Positions 40,649 through 50,826 are shown, counted from the stretch's first letter. The stretch: DNA of 64,000 nt from Microglena sp. YARC (GCA_022414725.1 CM039462.1:124129786-124193785), one strand, 5' to 3'. Program-made: numbers and translations. The notes: generated by a model not told the origin, from the letters alone.

Positions 40649-41041
40649 ATGGTGGTGAAGAACGTCAAGGTCCACAAAGTACTGCACTGTAGAGAGTAAT
40701 GGGCGTTCCTGCCTCCCGGCCGATTTTTTTAAATTTCTAATCAGGATTTAGAGCCTCCTGAATGACTCGCTAGCTTGAGACATCAGCACCAAGGAATCAC
40801 AAATCCGCTCCATACCATGTTTCGCAACCAGTCAAAATCGGCCGGGAGGCAGGAACGCCCATTGAGTGTCAAAAGCGCATCATCCAATGTGCGCTGTGGT
40901 GCAACCTGGAACCGAGACGTGAACGCTGCCAATAACTTTCTTCTGCTTCTGACAACGTGGATGGACGGGAGAGAGCGACCTGAGGCATTCTGTGTTCCCT
41001 CGCCTCCCCCCAAAACCACAGTTTCCATCAACGGAATATAG
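40649..41041 (+). pseudogene. Fanzor C-terminal remnant, lineage 4, split by a MITE
   Basis: 40649-40697 encodes MVVKNVKVHKVLHCRE. After the MITE (40698-40863) the sequence encodes TWNRDVNAANNFLLLLTTW then RERPEAF, the RuvC-III motif and end typical of Fanzor/IS607 TnpB proteins. The nuclease core upstream is absent. One additional frame change lies between the two parts. Confidence 0.65.
40698..40863. mobile_element. MITE copy 5
   Basis: 166 bp, flanked by GAGT direct repeats (40694-40697, 40864-40867); inserted in the lineage 4 Fanzor remnant. Confidence 0.93.
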
Positions 41042-41071
41042 CTTTGACAACGGAATATAGCTTTGACATAT

Positions 41072-41237
41072 AATGGGCGTTCCTTCCTCCCGGCCGATTT
41101 TGACTGGTTGCGAAACATGGTATGGAGCGGATTTGTGATTCATTGGTGCTCATGTCTCAAGCTAGCGAGTCGTTCAGGAGGCTCTAAATCCTGATTAGAA
41201 ATTTAAAAAAATCGGCCGGGAGGCAGGAACGCCCATT
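41072..41237. mobile_element. MITE copy 6
   Basis: 166 bp, opposite orientation to copy 5, flanked by ATAT direct repeats. It lies within a 19-bp tandem repeat (AACGGAATATAGCTTTGAC, 41024-41070 and 41238-41275). Confidence 0.93.
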
Positions 41238-41449
41238 ATATAGCTTTGACAACGGAATATAGCTTTGCAACGAGCAGATCACTCTCCCAGTAGTGTAAAC
41301 TTCAAGCAATGCGCTTATACACACAAGATCGGTTACAAGCTTGAATTGGTCAAATTTTCAGAATCCCCAAAAGACAAAGTGTCCCTAGATGTATGGGATG
41401 CATGCCCCCCCCCCCTTTTAATCTGCTTGAGACCCCATCTGATCACGTT

Positions 41450-41800
41450 GCGAGTCAGCAGCTGAATTCCACTGCCCCACTCCGTGGGCATACTGCCTCC
41501 CTTCAGAATTCCCATAGTGTTGTCAAGCAGAAGCCTGCTTGAGACGACACGTGGTCTTGAGGAGTGGGGCACTGGAATTCAGCTGCGGACTCGTGTGAAG
41601 ATTCGAGGCGCGCGAAAAACACGTGGCAGATCTGATGACATGTCGGTTTACACTCGTATTTTCATGGGCGCATCATGGGGGACACGTGTCGTGTCGTCTC
41701 AAGCAGACCTCTGCTTGACAATATATGTCGGGACACACGGTGTGGGGCAGGGAAATTCAGCTGCAGACTCGCAGAAACACGTGTCGGATCTGACCTGGTT
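41450..41800. repeat. R12 repeats, three copies in alternating orientation
   Basis: Copies near 41450-41548 (inverted), 41560-41635 and 41693-41795 each pair the palindrome TCAAGCAGA...TCTGCTTGA with the GGGGCAG...CAGCTGC...ACACGTG module. 41800-42085 has only a weak open frame (41898-42089). Confidence 0.65.
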
Positions 41801-42089
41801 ACAGCTGGTCGAGCTGGCTGACCGCAAACGCTCGCATCGGCGAAAGGTGACCTGTCACAGGATAGACATGTCGAACGTCGCGATCTTCAGCTGAAACATG
41901 ATAAGGGTTTGGTCGGTTTATATGCTCGGTGCAGCGAGGAAGCACCACATCTTTCGCTGGTTACCACTCAATTCTTGGAAATTCGGAAGCTTCCAGGATT
42001 TCGCGACGAGTTGCATCGCCTGTTCGCTAATTGCTCAGGAAGTGCTTTTGCTCGCTCAATCAATCGCGTTTGTTCAACCAACCAGGTGA

Positions 42090-42660
42090 AGTTGGTCGGA
42101 TCTAGCTTACAGGATAGTTGTTAGATGCTGCTGCTGCACTGCCTTCCTGCACTGTCGCGAGTGTTCGATAGCTTGCAGGATGCTATATCGAGTTGAGCTG
42201 GTCGGATATAGCTTACAGGATAGTTGTTAGATGCTGCTGCTGCACTACCTTCCTGCACTGTCGCGAGTTTTCGATAGCTTACAGGATGCTATATCGAGTT
42301 GAGCTGGTCGGATCTAGCTTACAGGATAGTTGTTAGATGCTGCTGCTGCTGCTGCACTGTCGCGAGTTTTCGATAGCTTACAGGATGCTATATCGAGTTG
42401 AGCTGGTCGGATCTAGCTTACAGGATAGTTGTTAGATGCTGCTGCTGCACTGCCTTCCTGCACTGTCGCGAGTGTTCGATATCTTACAGGATGCTATATC
42501 GAGTTGAGCTGGTCGGATCTAGCTTACAGGATAGTTGTTAGATGCTGCTGCTGCACTGCCTTCCTGCACTGTCGCGAGTGTTCGATAGCTTACAGGATGC
42601 TATATCGAGTTGAGCTGGTCGGATCTATCTTACAGGATAGTCAAATGCTGCTGATGCACT
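42090..42660. repeat. Tandem array of about 106 bp, five to six units
   Basis: Units contain TCGGATCTAGCTTACAGGAT, GATGCTGCTGCTGCAC and CTATATCGAGTTGAGCTGG. Length differences arise from GCT-triplet and short-segment loss. No coding potential. Confidence 0.9.
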
Positions 42661-42879
42661 GCACTGCCTGCCTGCCTGCCTGACTGACTGACTGACTGAT
42701 TTATGCTCCATTATTTCGTAACACAGGAAACATGCCCAAGTCAACCCAGAATACTCAGGGACTCTAATAAGTCTCGAGGTGGGAGGAAAGCTGAAAAGCT
42801 ATAAAGGCTGCATCCCTCGAGTGCGTGGTACTTCATTGTTCGGAGCAGCCTTGGTAGTTGATGACATCCAATCTTGGTG

Positions 42880-43035
42880 AGTTTATCCCGAGTCCCCAAA
42901 GTCCGACTGTATGTGTTTTTTCTTCTCACTACGCTCGACACTGCGTTCCTGCCAGCTTGTAATTATGCGCTACGTACCTCTGTAATGGTCATGGTTCACC
43001 AACTTGCTATTATCCATGGCGGAACAACACCATTC
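42880..43035 (-). mobile_element. End fragment of Fanzor lineage 2 element
   Basis: Matches 10525-10620 (GAGTCCCCAAA, TATGTGTTTT, GCTCGACACTGCGTTC) and a diverged version of 10730-10780 (CACCAACTTGCTATTATCCA). No nuclease core. Confidence 0.55.
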
Positions 43036-43223
43036 GAATCATATTGAATTTTCTGTCCTCTGTACATTCAATGTAACTATTCTATTTTGCACAATGTAAC
43101 ATTAAATGTCGTGTAACATTATTTTGCACAATGTAACATGTCATGTAACATTAAATTTTTACTTGTTGTTGTCCTTACACTGGCATATACCTGACACACA
43201 CTGCATTCCCCATTGCAGTGTTG

Positions 43224-43331
43224 ATGTGCATACTGACCATCTTGATTCTCATGGGAGCAGACTTCATTGAGGTTAACATCAAAGGAATCCTGAACGCTAC
43301 CCAGCAGCAGATTTCTTCACACAACCCCTAG
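43224..43331 (+). CDS. Possible small membrane peptide (35 aa)
   Basis: ATG 43224 to TAG 43329: a hydrophobic helix (MCILTILILMGADFIE) then a polar end (LNATQQQISSHNP). It could be a real short gene or the 3' end of a lost one. Confidence 0.25.
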   Translation: MCILTILILMGADFIEVNIKGILNATQQQISSHNP

Positions 43332-43364
43332 TGAGTTTGTTTAGGGTTTCCTTGTCCAATTCAT

Positions 43365-43835
43365 AGGTTGTTTCTTGATTGTAATGTTACTGTCATGTCA
43401 AGCACTTGTGTATGGCCATACTGAATCAATTAATGGATGATGCCTTGGCATAAACTTGTGTTTGAATTGACGAATTCATTGGCAATTGTCAGCCCTACTT
43501 GTAGGATGACTGGTGCAGTGAGATGTGTCTTCAAACAGGGTTGTGCCTTGTCAAAATCATATGTTGTTCTTGATTGTAATGTTACTGTTACTGTCATGTC
43601 AAGCACTTGTGTATGGTCATACTGAATCAATTAATGGATGATACCTTGGCATTTTGTAATGCACTTGTGTATGGTCATACTGAATCAATTAATGGATGAT
43701 ACCTTGGCATTTTGTAATGTTACTGTTACTGTCATGTCAAGCACTTGTGTATGGTCATACTGAATCAATTAATGGATGATACCTTGGCATTTTGTAATGT
43801 TACTGTCATGTCAAGCACTTATATGGTCCCAATAC
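43365..43835. repeat. Tandem array, about five units of 60-95 bp
   Basis: Units share TGTCATGTCAAGCACTTGTG, CATACTGAATCAATTAATGG and CCTTGGCATT. A single inverted copy lies at 26678-26750. Confidence 0.85.
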
Positions 43836-43965
43836 CAAATGTCCCTAGCTGTATGAGGAATTGGTCGGTTTAGCGCTCAGAAAATGTAGAAATGTTCTGT
43901 GGCAGTGTACCGAAGATCTCTCTTTCATCCTCAGGTCACGTCGAAGATTGAAGGAGGAGATTTTG

Positions 43966-45696
43966 ATGCACAATCGGACCGGTATGGAAGCGCTTCAGAT
44001 GGACCTCGTGGTTTTGATCATGCGCCGAGCAGGCAGTTGGCAGAAGGACGGGTGCTGGATGCACGCAGGATTCATCAGTCGAGCCATGCATACTGCTTTC
44101 GCTGCTGACGCTGCATGTGAAGCACAGGCGCTCGTGGACAGATGTGATCATCTCAATCAGAACCCCATGAGGTTAGCGTGTAAGGCCGGGCGAGCCGACG
44201 TCGTCAGCATATTGCTAAAAGATCACAACGACATCCGGGCATTGGAGTACGCCGTTAAGGGAGGTCATGTGGATCTCTGCAAGCTTCTTATGGATCCGGA
44301 GTTTGCAGGTTAGCACTGCGCAAAGGCAGATGTTAACACCAGCCAGGCACTGAGTTACGCCGCTCAGGGAGGCTATCTGGATGTCTGCAAGGTTCTGATG
44401 GATCCTTTGTTCGCAGGAGAGGAGCACCGTGCCAAAGCAGATGACAATCACAGCCAGGCACTGAGGTTAGCCGCTAGTGGAGGCTATCTCGATGTCTGCA
44501 AGGTTCTGATGAATCCGGAATTCGCGGGTGAGGAGTACCGTGCCAAATCTGATGCAATCTTCAGCTATGCACTGAGGTACGCCGCTAAAGGAGGCTATCT
44601 CGATGTATGCATGGTTCTGATGAATCCTGAGTTAGCGGGCGAGGAGCACCGTGCCAAGGCAGATGACAACGAAAGCCAGGCACTGAGTGCCGCCGCTAAG
44701 GAAGGACATGTGGATGTCTGCAAGGTTCTGATGAATCCGGAATTTGCGGGCGAGGAGCACAGTGCCAAAGCTGATGTAGACTTAAGCTATGCACTGACTA
44801 AAGCCGCTATGGAAGGACATGTGGATGTCTGCAAGGTTCTGATGAATCCTGAGTTCGCGGGCGAGGAGCACCGTGCCAAGGCAGATGACAACGAAAGCCA
44901 TGCACTATGTGACGCCGCTTTTGAAGGACATGTGGATGTCTGCAAGGTTCTGATGAATCCGGAATTCGCGGGCGAGGAGCACCGTGCCAAAGCTGATGCA
45001 GACTTAAGCTATGCACTGACTAAAGCCGCTATGGAAGGACATGTGGATGTCTGCAAGGTTCTGATGGATCCTGAGTTTGCGAGCGAGGAGCATAGTGCCA
45101 AGGCAGATGCATACGACAGTCGTGCATTGAGATTAGCCGCTAATGAAGGACATGTGGATGTCTGCATGGTTCTGATGAATCCTGAGTTCGCGGGCGAGAA
45201 GCACCGTGCCAAGGCAGATGACGAAAACCGCGAGGCGCTGTGTGCCGCCGCTAATCAAGGACATGTGGATGTCTGCAAGGTTCTGATGAATCCTGAGTTC
45301 GCGGGCGAGAAGCACCGTGCCAAGGCAGATGACAACAACAGCGATGCACTGAGGGAAGGTGCTATGGAAGGACATGTGGATGTCTGCAAGGTTCTGATGA
45401 ATCCTGAGTTCGCGGGCGAGGAGCACCGTGCCAAGGCAGATGACAACGAAAGCCATGCACTATGTGACGCCGCTTGTGAAGGACATGTGGATGTCTGCAA
45501 GGTTCTGATGAATCCTGAGTTCGCGGGCGAGGAGCACCGTGCCAAGGCAGATGACAACGATAGCCAGGCACTGAGGTTAGCCTTTATTAGAGGCCATCTC
45601 GATGTCTGCAAGGTTATGATGAATCCTGAGTTCGCGGGCGAGGAGCACCGTGCATCGTCATCCGTGATTGGAAGGGAGATTATGATGTTTACATAA
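43966..45696 (+). pseudogene. Ankyrin-repeat protein, about 13 near-identical units, one in-frame TAG
   Basis: ATG 43966 starts a non-repeat N-terminus (MHNRTGMEALQMDLVVLIMR) with two diverged ankyrin repeats. A TAG at 44311-44313 follows FAG where other units read GEE. The same frame then runs unbroken to TAA 45696 through about 12 units of 37 residues (AGEEHRAKADDNESHAL, GHVDVCKVLMNPEF). Units are up to 95 percent identical at DNA level, so recent amplification or gene conversion is likely. Without read-through the product would be a 115-residue stub. Confidence 0.75.
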
Positions 45697-45799
45697 AACA
45701 ATTGAACTTGAACCAGTACCCATGTGTCACCGCTCTTGACCCCAATACCTTGTTTGCGCATACAATCACCTTGAAATCACAACGTCATTCTCACATGGC

Positions 45800-46200
45800 G
45801 GCTTAAAGCAGCCTCCTGCTCGATTGATTTCTGAAGGGGGAGCGCAGGCGGTTTCATTTTAGTATTCTGTTGACTTTATCGCAAGTCAGCAGAAGAATCC
45901 CTCTGCACCAAGTGGAATCACCATGCTAATTGTAACCTGACTCATTAGAAAATGGTGTTATGATGATGAAAATGTGTCAAGCTGTCTCCTTGGTGGATTG
46001 GATGTGACGGCCTCGTCCCTCATTCTCACGCACGCCACGGCGGCGTCATCGAAAAGACACCTGTCGTGTCGTGTCGAGTCACATCAGGCGGCGGGACCTG
46101 TCGAGTCGAGTCACATCAGGCGGCGGGACCTGTCGAGTCGAGTCACATCACATGGCGACCTCTCGCACCTGGCGGCGGCACCTGTGTCAATACCTCGATA
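45800..46200. repeat. R1 modules and a mariner right-end scrap; no gene
   Basis: A degraded right terminus (GCGGTTTCATTTTAGTATTC) at about 45850, then R1 units at 46040-46190 (CGGCGGGACCTGTCGAGTCG). Confidence 0.6.
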
Positions 46201-46243
46201 CTGTTAGATATCACTCACAGATGACATGAATTAATTGTTAAGA

Positions 46244-46267
46244 AATTGTTAAGTCAACTTAACAATT
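46244..46267. promoter_or_regulatory. 11+2+11 palindrome
   Basis: AATTGTTAAGT-CA-ACTTAACAATT, in AT-rich DNA about 95 bp upstream of ATG 46361. Possible operator or terminator; position relative to genes does not decide. Confidence 0.35.
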
Positions 46268-46392
46268 ACTTAACTTCTTCAGGTACTCCTTCTTCGTCTT
46301 CAGATTATACTCCTTCTTCGTCTTCAGAATCATTTCACACACAAACAACCTCCTAAAATCATGAACGCTTGTACACAAATCATCAACTCTGG

Positions 46393-46599
46393 TTACACCC
46401 AAGGCGTGCTGGCGAGCTGCGTCGCTGCAGCTACCACCGCTCCAGCCACCACAACTGCCCCCACCATAACTGCCCCTGCGATCAGGTAGCCTGCCCTAAC
46501 CACTGCAGCCGACTCGATCGCGCTTCCGAAGACGTATGGCAACTCTTTCAGGACGTTCCTGAACTGCTGGATCGGGGGAAATGGAATGAAGGCCGGCAT
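46393..46599 (-). CDS. Possible Ala/Gly-rich membrane protein (68 aa)
   Basis: ATG 46599: FPPIQQFRNVLKELPYVFGS then a long hydrophobic helix (AGYLIAGAVMVGAVVVAGAV). The opposite strand has a competing 42-residue frame (46361-46489, Thr/Ala-rich) with an AT-rich leader; only one is likely real and I favour the minus strand by composition. Confidence 0.35.
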   Translation of the reverse strand: MPAFIPFPPIQQFRNVLKELPYVFGSAIESAAVVRAGYLIAGAVMVGAVVVAGAVVAAATQLASTPWV

Positions 46600-46627
46600 T
46601 CGACTAACATACAGGCGTCGGTGGAGC

Positions 46628-46731
46628 CTTACAGTAGTTCTCAAATAAAGTGGGACACACCTTATAATCATCCAGACTGCAGATCGTTGCTTTTGGGCAA
46701 CGTTGAGGGGTGCAGCAGGTTGAAGAGGTAA
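46628..46731 (-). mobile_element. Solo right end of Fanzor lineage 3 element
   Basis: Family B terminus (TACAGTAGTTCTCAAATAAA) followed by the same last-codon region as at 14427 and 16090, cut off at MITE copy 7. Confidence 0.6.
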
Positions 46732-46897
46732 AATGGGCGTTCCTGCCTCCCGGCCGATTTTTTTAAATTTCTAATCAGGATTTAGAGCCTCCTGAACGAC
46801 TCGCTAGCTTGAGACATAAGCACCAAGGAATCACAAATCCGCTCCATACCATGTTTAGAAACCAGTCAAAATCGGCCGGGAGTCAGGAGCGCCCATT
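46732..46897. mobile_element. MITE copy 7
   Basis: 166 bp; flanks GTAA/GTAG agree in three of four bases, so the target duplication has one mutation. Confidence 0.9.
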
Positions 46898-46919
46898 GTA
46901 GGTCAAAAAGTAGCATGAA

Positions 46920-47243
46920 AAGTCAAACTGCTGTATAATCGTCACATCTGGCGCACCATGTGAATCTTTTGACAACTAGGGCATTGCATTCGGGGCTTAT
47001 AGTGTGTGGTATCGGCCAGGTTCTGCAGCTGGGGTTCTCTACCAACCATTGCGCGATTCGTTGGCGCCACTCTGTAATCGCTTCATTTTGCGTGTATCCT
47101 ACCTGTACCATCGTCAAATAGAGACTGAGGGTCACCGCGGCAGAAGTGGATCACATGCACACTGTTCAGCACGTCAGACGCATCGCGCGCTGTGTACTCC
47201 TTGCTGTAAGAACGGCTTACGATGCCATCATGAGGGTAGTCTA
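46920..47243 (-). pseudogene. LRAT-like gene, 3' part, cut by the mariner-Fanzor element
   Basis: On the minus strand, starting at the element's TA, codons give YPHDGIVSRS (His motif of LRAT-like proteins). After a frame change near 47100 come EWRQRIAQWLVENP and PECNALVVKRFTWCARC, where the Cys motif is expected. The 5' part of the same gene lies across the element at 50713-50826. Confidence 0.6.
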
Positions 47244-47288
47244 CAGTCGGCGGAACAGTAAAATGAAACATATATCAGATGGAAATAA

Positions 47289-48275
47289 ATGTGCGACATC
47301 GCCGTTAGAAAATTGGCGTTAAGAATGGTCGCTGACTTGGGTGTGTTAAAAACTTCTGTGTTTACGAACATCAGTCGTTCTACTCTGTGGAGGTGGAAAC
47401 GCTTTGGTGTAAATCGAAAACGACGTGAATTTGTAAGCAACCTTTTTGAGACGAATAAGGATTTGTTAAAATCGTTTTTATTGTCAACTCAATGCACAAC
47501 CGCAAGAGGCGTTGTTGCTTTTTTCAAAAGTACTCACAATGTACGATTATCAACTAAAACAGTGTATCGTTTCATAAAACTCATTGGTTTTACAAGAAAA
47601 AGGAGCAAACTCCGTGGACAGTGTAAAGGGGACTTAGTTCCACTTGTCAATGAATTTTGTAGTAGGTACAAGGAGACAATCAATGCTGGGAAAATTTTAG
47701 TATCAGTTGACGAATGTGGGTTTAGTGAGCGTCTCAAGCCACATTATGGGTATTCCCCTGTAGGAAAACCTGTTACCTTTAAAACTACTGGTGGGTGGGT
47801 ACACCACAGTTTGTTGATGGCAGTTTTTTCAGATGGTAGGAAAGAGTTCGTTGTGAAGAAAGGATCTGTGAAGAAGACGGACTTCGTTGCATTTATTGAA
47901 TCATTGAGTTTGTGCAATAACTCAGTAGTAATAATGGACAATGCCAGTATCCATAAGAAATTGGTCCTCAGTCACCCCGTCAATATTTGTTACACACCTC
48001 CTTACAGTCCAGAATTCAATGCTATTGAGCTATGCTTCTCTAAGGTGAAGAGAGACTTTCGTCGTTTGAACTACATACCGAATGAAACAAAGACGCACGT
48101 GTCTGATATGATTTCCTTAGCATTCGGCAACCTCACTGATAAAATTATTATGGGTTGTTTTGAACACGTTTGGAACACTTATGTGTATAAAGCGGTCTGT
48201 GACGTATTGATTATGAAAGATGGCGACGAAACCTCCGACAGTCGCGAAATTGAAGGAGCTACTGAAATTGGCTGA
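47289..48275 (+). CDS. Tc1/mariner (IS630 group) transposase
   Basis: ATG 47289, 328 residues, intact. An N-terminal helix-turn-helix (ISRSTLWRWKRFGVNRKRRE) precedes a DDE_3 catalytic domain: first Asp in ILVSVDECGF, second Asp in VVIMDNASIH, Glu in YSPEFNAIELCF. Only 29 residues separate the second Asp and Glu by my count, against 34 in typical Tc1/IS630 enzymes. The enzyme should cut at the TA-flanked ends and mobilise the whole composite, including the Fanzor gene. Its last 56 bp overlap the Fanzor start in another frame. Partial copies lie at 30953 and 53213. Confidence 0.9.
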   Translation: MCDIAVRKLALRMVADLGVLKTSVFTNISRSTLWRWKRFGVNRKRREFVSNLFETNKDLLKSFLLSTQCTTARGVVAFFKSTHNVRLSTKTVYRFIKLIGFTRKRSKLRGQCKGDLVPLVNEFCSRYKETINAGKILVSVDECGFSERLKPHYGYSPVGKPVTFKTTGGWVHHSLLMAVFSDGRKEFVVKKGSVKKTDFVAFIESLSLCNNSVVIMDNASIHKKLVLSHPVNICYTPPYSPEFNAIELCFSKVKRDFRRLNYIPNETKTHVSDMISLAFGNLTDKIIMGCFEHVWNTYVYKAVCDVLIMKDGDETSDSREIEGATEIG

Positions 48276-50596
48276 AGTACCATACTCGTCGAAGTCCAAC
48301 AAGGACGATCTTGTCCGTTTATGCGAAGACAATGGTCTCATCGCCAGACCCCCTCCAGAATACAAGACGGTGGAAAAGATGTGTGTCGTGAAATGCGCCC
48401 TGAAGAAGGCAATGAGTCTTGACGATGAAGAATTCGGTAAGTTTAGGGAGCATGTGGACCAGCTCGTCAATGTGGTGAGCCGCATGTTACGGCGGTCCAG
48501 TCTGGTGCTGACTTTCCACATCACGAGTCTATTAGAGAAAGGTCTGGATATTCCAGACCTGTACAACATGAAAGATACCTACTGGAAGGATTGGCTCCGT
48601 ATCGGGTAGACGGAATCTTCCCTGATGAGGAAAGCAAGATATCGTACGAAGCTGTGAAGGACTCCATCGGCGATGTAATTGGTAATGACGACGCTGACTA
48701 CATCAAGTCTTATCCGATCTATTTCAATCAGGTATTGAACTATGCAGGTCACACATTGAGCACTGTCGTGTCAAACAACGCATGGGTTCCTTTGATACCA
48801 CGTCTGGCCAGACTCACTTCCACCACTTTAAATAAATTAAATGCCCCGAAGACGCTGGACACATTGAAGATCATTCGGGGATACGACGTGATGCAGGCTA
48901 TTCAGCAAGAAGTCCAAAACATGGAGGGATGGCCAGAGTCTGTTCAAGAGTACGTCAATGAAGTTAGGGAGATGCTGAGTGTTCCAGATGGAAGTCGAGT
49001 TTATGATAACTATGGCAAAGACATGGACTTTCCGACCATGGTCCGGTTTAATTATTGGATACAGACACGGTTGGAGGATATGGATGCACGTCGTATCCGA
49101 TTGATGCCCATCTTCAATGTCCAACGGGTGCATGTTCGCCTTGACCTGAAGACCCTCGTGAACCTGTTCAGGCACATGTTCCCCAATGACCAGAACATCG
49201 TTGAGCTTTCCAAGTGGGAACATGTAAAGAATCCCGACAGCTTCATGTTGCCCCAGAGGCCTGCACAGAAGAAGAAAAAATCATGTGGTCCTGGTGAATG
49301 GGAGGCATACAAGTCGGTCCTGAAGCAGTACGATGATGATGTTAAGGATATCAAGGCTATTGACGAGTACAGACATGCAAAGGGTTTGTATGACACGCTT
49401 GTGAACGCCCGAAAAACAGTCGCAGGTTCCTTCTTCAGAAAACCACCTGTCAAGAATGGGTGGGTTTTCGACTGCAGCATCTGTACTGACGGAGTCTCCT
49501 TGAGCATGCAGTACAGCAAGACAGTACAGGTCCTTGTTTCAGATCTGAAGAAGACCTGTAAGAAGCCTCGTAAAGAAGAAGGTATCAAGATCGCAGAAAA
49601 TACGACGGCTCACTTAAAACGATATTGCCCGATATGGGTATCGTCGTCCTGGGTGTGGACCCAGGACGGAGCAACATCGCTACGGTAACGTATTTGGCAG
49701 ACGATAAAAATAAGACATGGACGCTGACACGTGGTGCATTTTACCACAAGTCGGGTATCAAGAAGCAGACAAGGCAGAAGAACTGCGTTTTGCTGACATG
49801 ATTCCTATGTGGGAGTCTCTGCGTGAAAATGGAGCAGCTTTGAGTACATCGAGGACGGATAAGATCTCCGCGTACTTGTCAAATTACGCTAAGTTTTCTG
49901 ACGAGTGGTGGAGATTGGCTTTGCGACGCCGAGAATCCCGTGACAACTTGCAGCGTTACATCGGAAAACGAAAGGTCAAAGACTCTTTCTGGGCGGGTAT
50001 CAAGCGGTGCATGATGAAAGAACTTCCTGATATGAAGGTTTGCGTGGCCTACGGATCTGCCATCACGAAAACTGAAGCCTACTGGACCGGGAGAAGTTGC
50101 AGTTCCCACTGGGGCCATGTTCGCATCGTGTAAAAGAATTTTCAAAGAGGACGTTTCTGTGACAGATGAGTTCAAAACGACTCTTATGTCGTGGGAGACG
50201 GGTAAAGAAAAAGAACGTGTTTACAAGATCCCAAGTGTTTGTTCAGCAGACGTGAAGCTTAGGTTGGGTGGTGAACGTTTTGGTCACACGAAATCGAAAA
50301 CGATGCCAAAGGTCGCTGATTGCGACCACTTAGGGGTAAGGTTGTACAATAAACGTAAAGGCGCACAAGAGAAGCACAGGAGGGGTGGCTTCGCCACTTC
50401 CCTTGTCGATTCTCAAAAATCGATCGAGCGGTACCCAGAGGTACGAGGACTGCGATTCTCTCCAGAAACATGCATTTACTCGGACCGGGATCGCTCTTCT
50501 GCTCTCACAATCGCAAGGCTGCACTGCATGGAATTGATGGGTCTAGGAAGACCTCTTCCATTTGCCCACAGCAGCTCTGTTGTTGTTGATGAATAA
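48220..50596 (+). pseudogene. Fanzor (TnpB-like RNA-guided nuclease) gene, lineage 1, frameshifted
   Basis: ATG 48220. Residues 1-40 resemble a SAP DNA-binding domain (TVAKLKELLKLAEVPYSSKS). Further on lies FDCSICTDGVSLSM, then RuvC-I VLGVDPGRSNIATVTY near 49645, a RuvC-II region VCVAYGSA near 50045, a degenerate zinc-finger entry VTDEFKT near 50165, and RuvC-III SDRDRSSALTIARL near 50505. As written, frame changes occur near 48600, 49630, 49765 and 50068. At 50068 this copy has AAAA where the deletion copy (53818) has AAA, so at least that shift is a homopolymer indel. Known relatives use a guide RNA from the element's right end to cleave DNA. The conserved acidic residues for RuvC-I and III are visible. 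Confidence 0.85.
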
Positions 50597-50712
50597 AAAC
50601 TCGTATTGTTGTAGACACCACTCGGTCCCCCTCCGGTGGTCGCGACAACATTAGGTTACACCACAAGGTGTGCCGTACACGAAGCGGTTTCATTTAAGTA
50701 TTCCGTTGACTG
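50597..50712 (+). ncRNA. Candidate Fanzor guide-RNA scaffold at the element's right end
   Basis: The 116 bp between the Fanzor stop and the right terminus can fold into nested hairpins. One is TTGTTGT...ACAACA enclosing ACCAC...GTGGT (about 50609-50650). A second is ACACC-ACAA-GGTGT (50658-50671). A third is GTGT-GCCGT-ACAC. In other copies the second loop is GCAA or GTAA, i.e. GNRA-type, with the stem unchanged. Guide RNAs of TnpB/Fanzor systems come from exactly this position. This is prediction from sequence only. Confidence 0.5.
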
Positions 50713-50826
50713 TAGTACCCGGTTGCATGTCACCTTCACAAGCTGCCCACCAGATAGTTGCATGGCGAAATACGTGTGTGCTTCTTGTAGCTGCACATTT
50801 TTGTTCTTCTTGGACGTACGCCCCAT
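50713..50826 (-). pseudogene. LRAT-like gene, 5' part, cut by the mariner-Fanzor element
   Basis: ATG 50826 (MGRTSKKNKNVQLQ) leads to QLSGGQLVKVTCNRVL, the strand preceding the LRAT His motif, and stops at the TA target site. Removing the element and one TA places this frame directly on DYPHDGIV at 47243 without a shift. Confidence 0.6.

Larger units (their letters stand above)
47244..50712 (+). mobile_element. Complete Tc1/mariner-Fanzor composite element (family A), 3469 bp
   Basis: Bounded by TA (47242-47243 and 50713-50714). The left end CAGTCGGCGGAACAGTAAAA and the right end, whose reverse complement reads CAGTCAACGGAATACTTAAA, form imperfect inverted repeats of about 28 bp. It carries a transposase gene, an overlapping Fanzor gene and a 116-bp structured 3' end. 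Fanzor proteins hitch-hiking in mariner elements are known from earlier surveys of eukaryotic and algal-virus transposons. The insertion interrupts an LRAT-like gene. Confidence 0.92.

Noticed and set aside
42090..42660. CRISPR-like or coding array
   Set aside because: Units are tandem copies of about 106 bp with small indels, no unique spacers and frequent stops.
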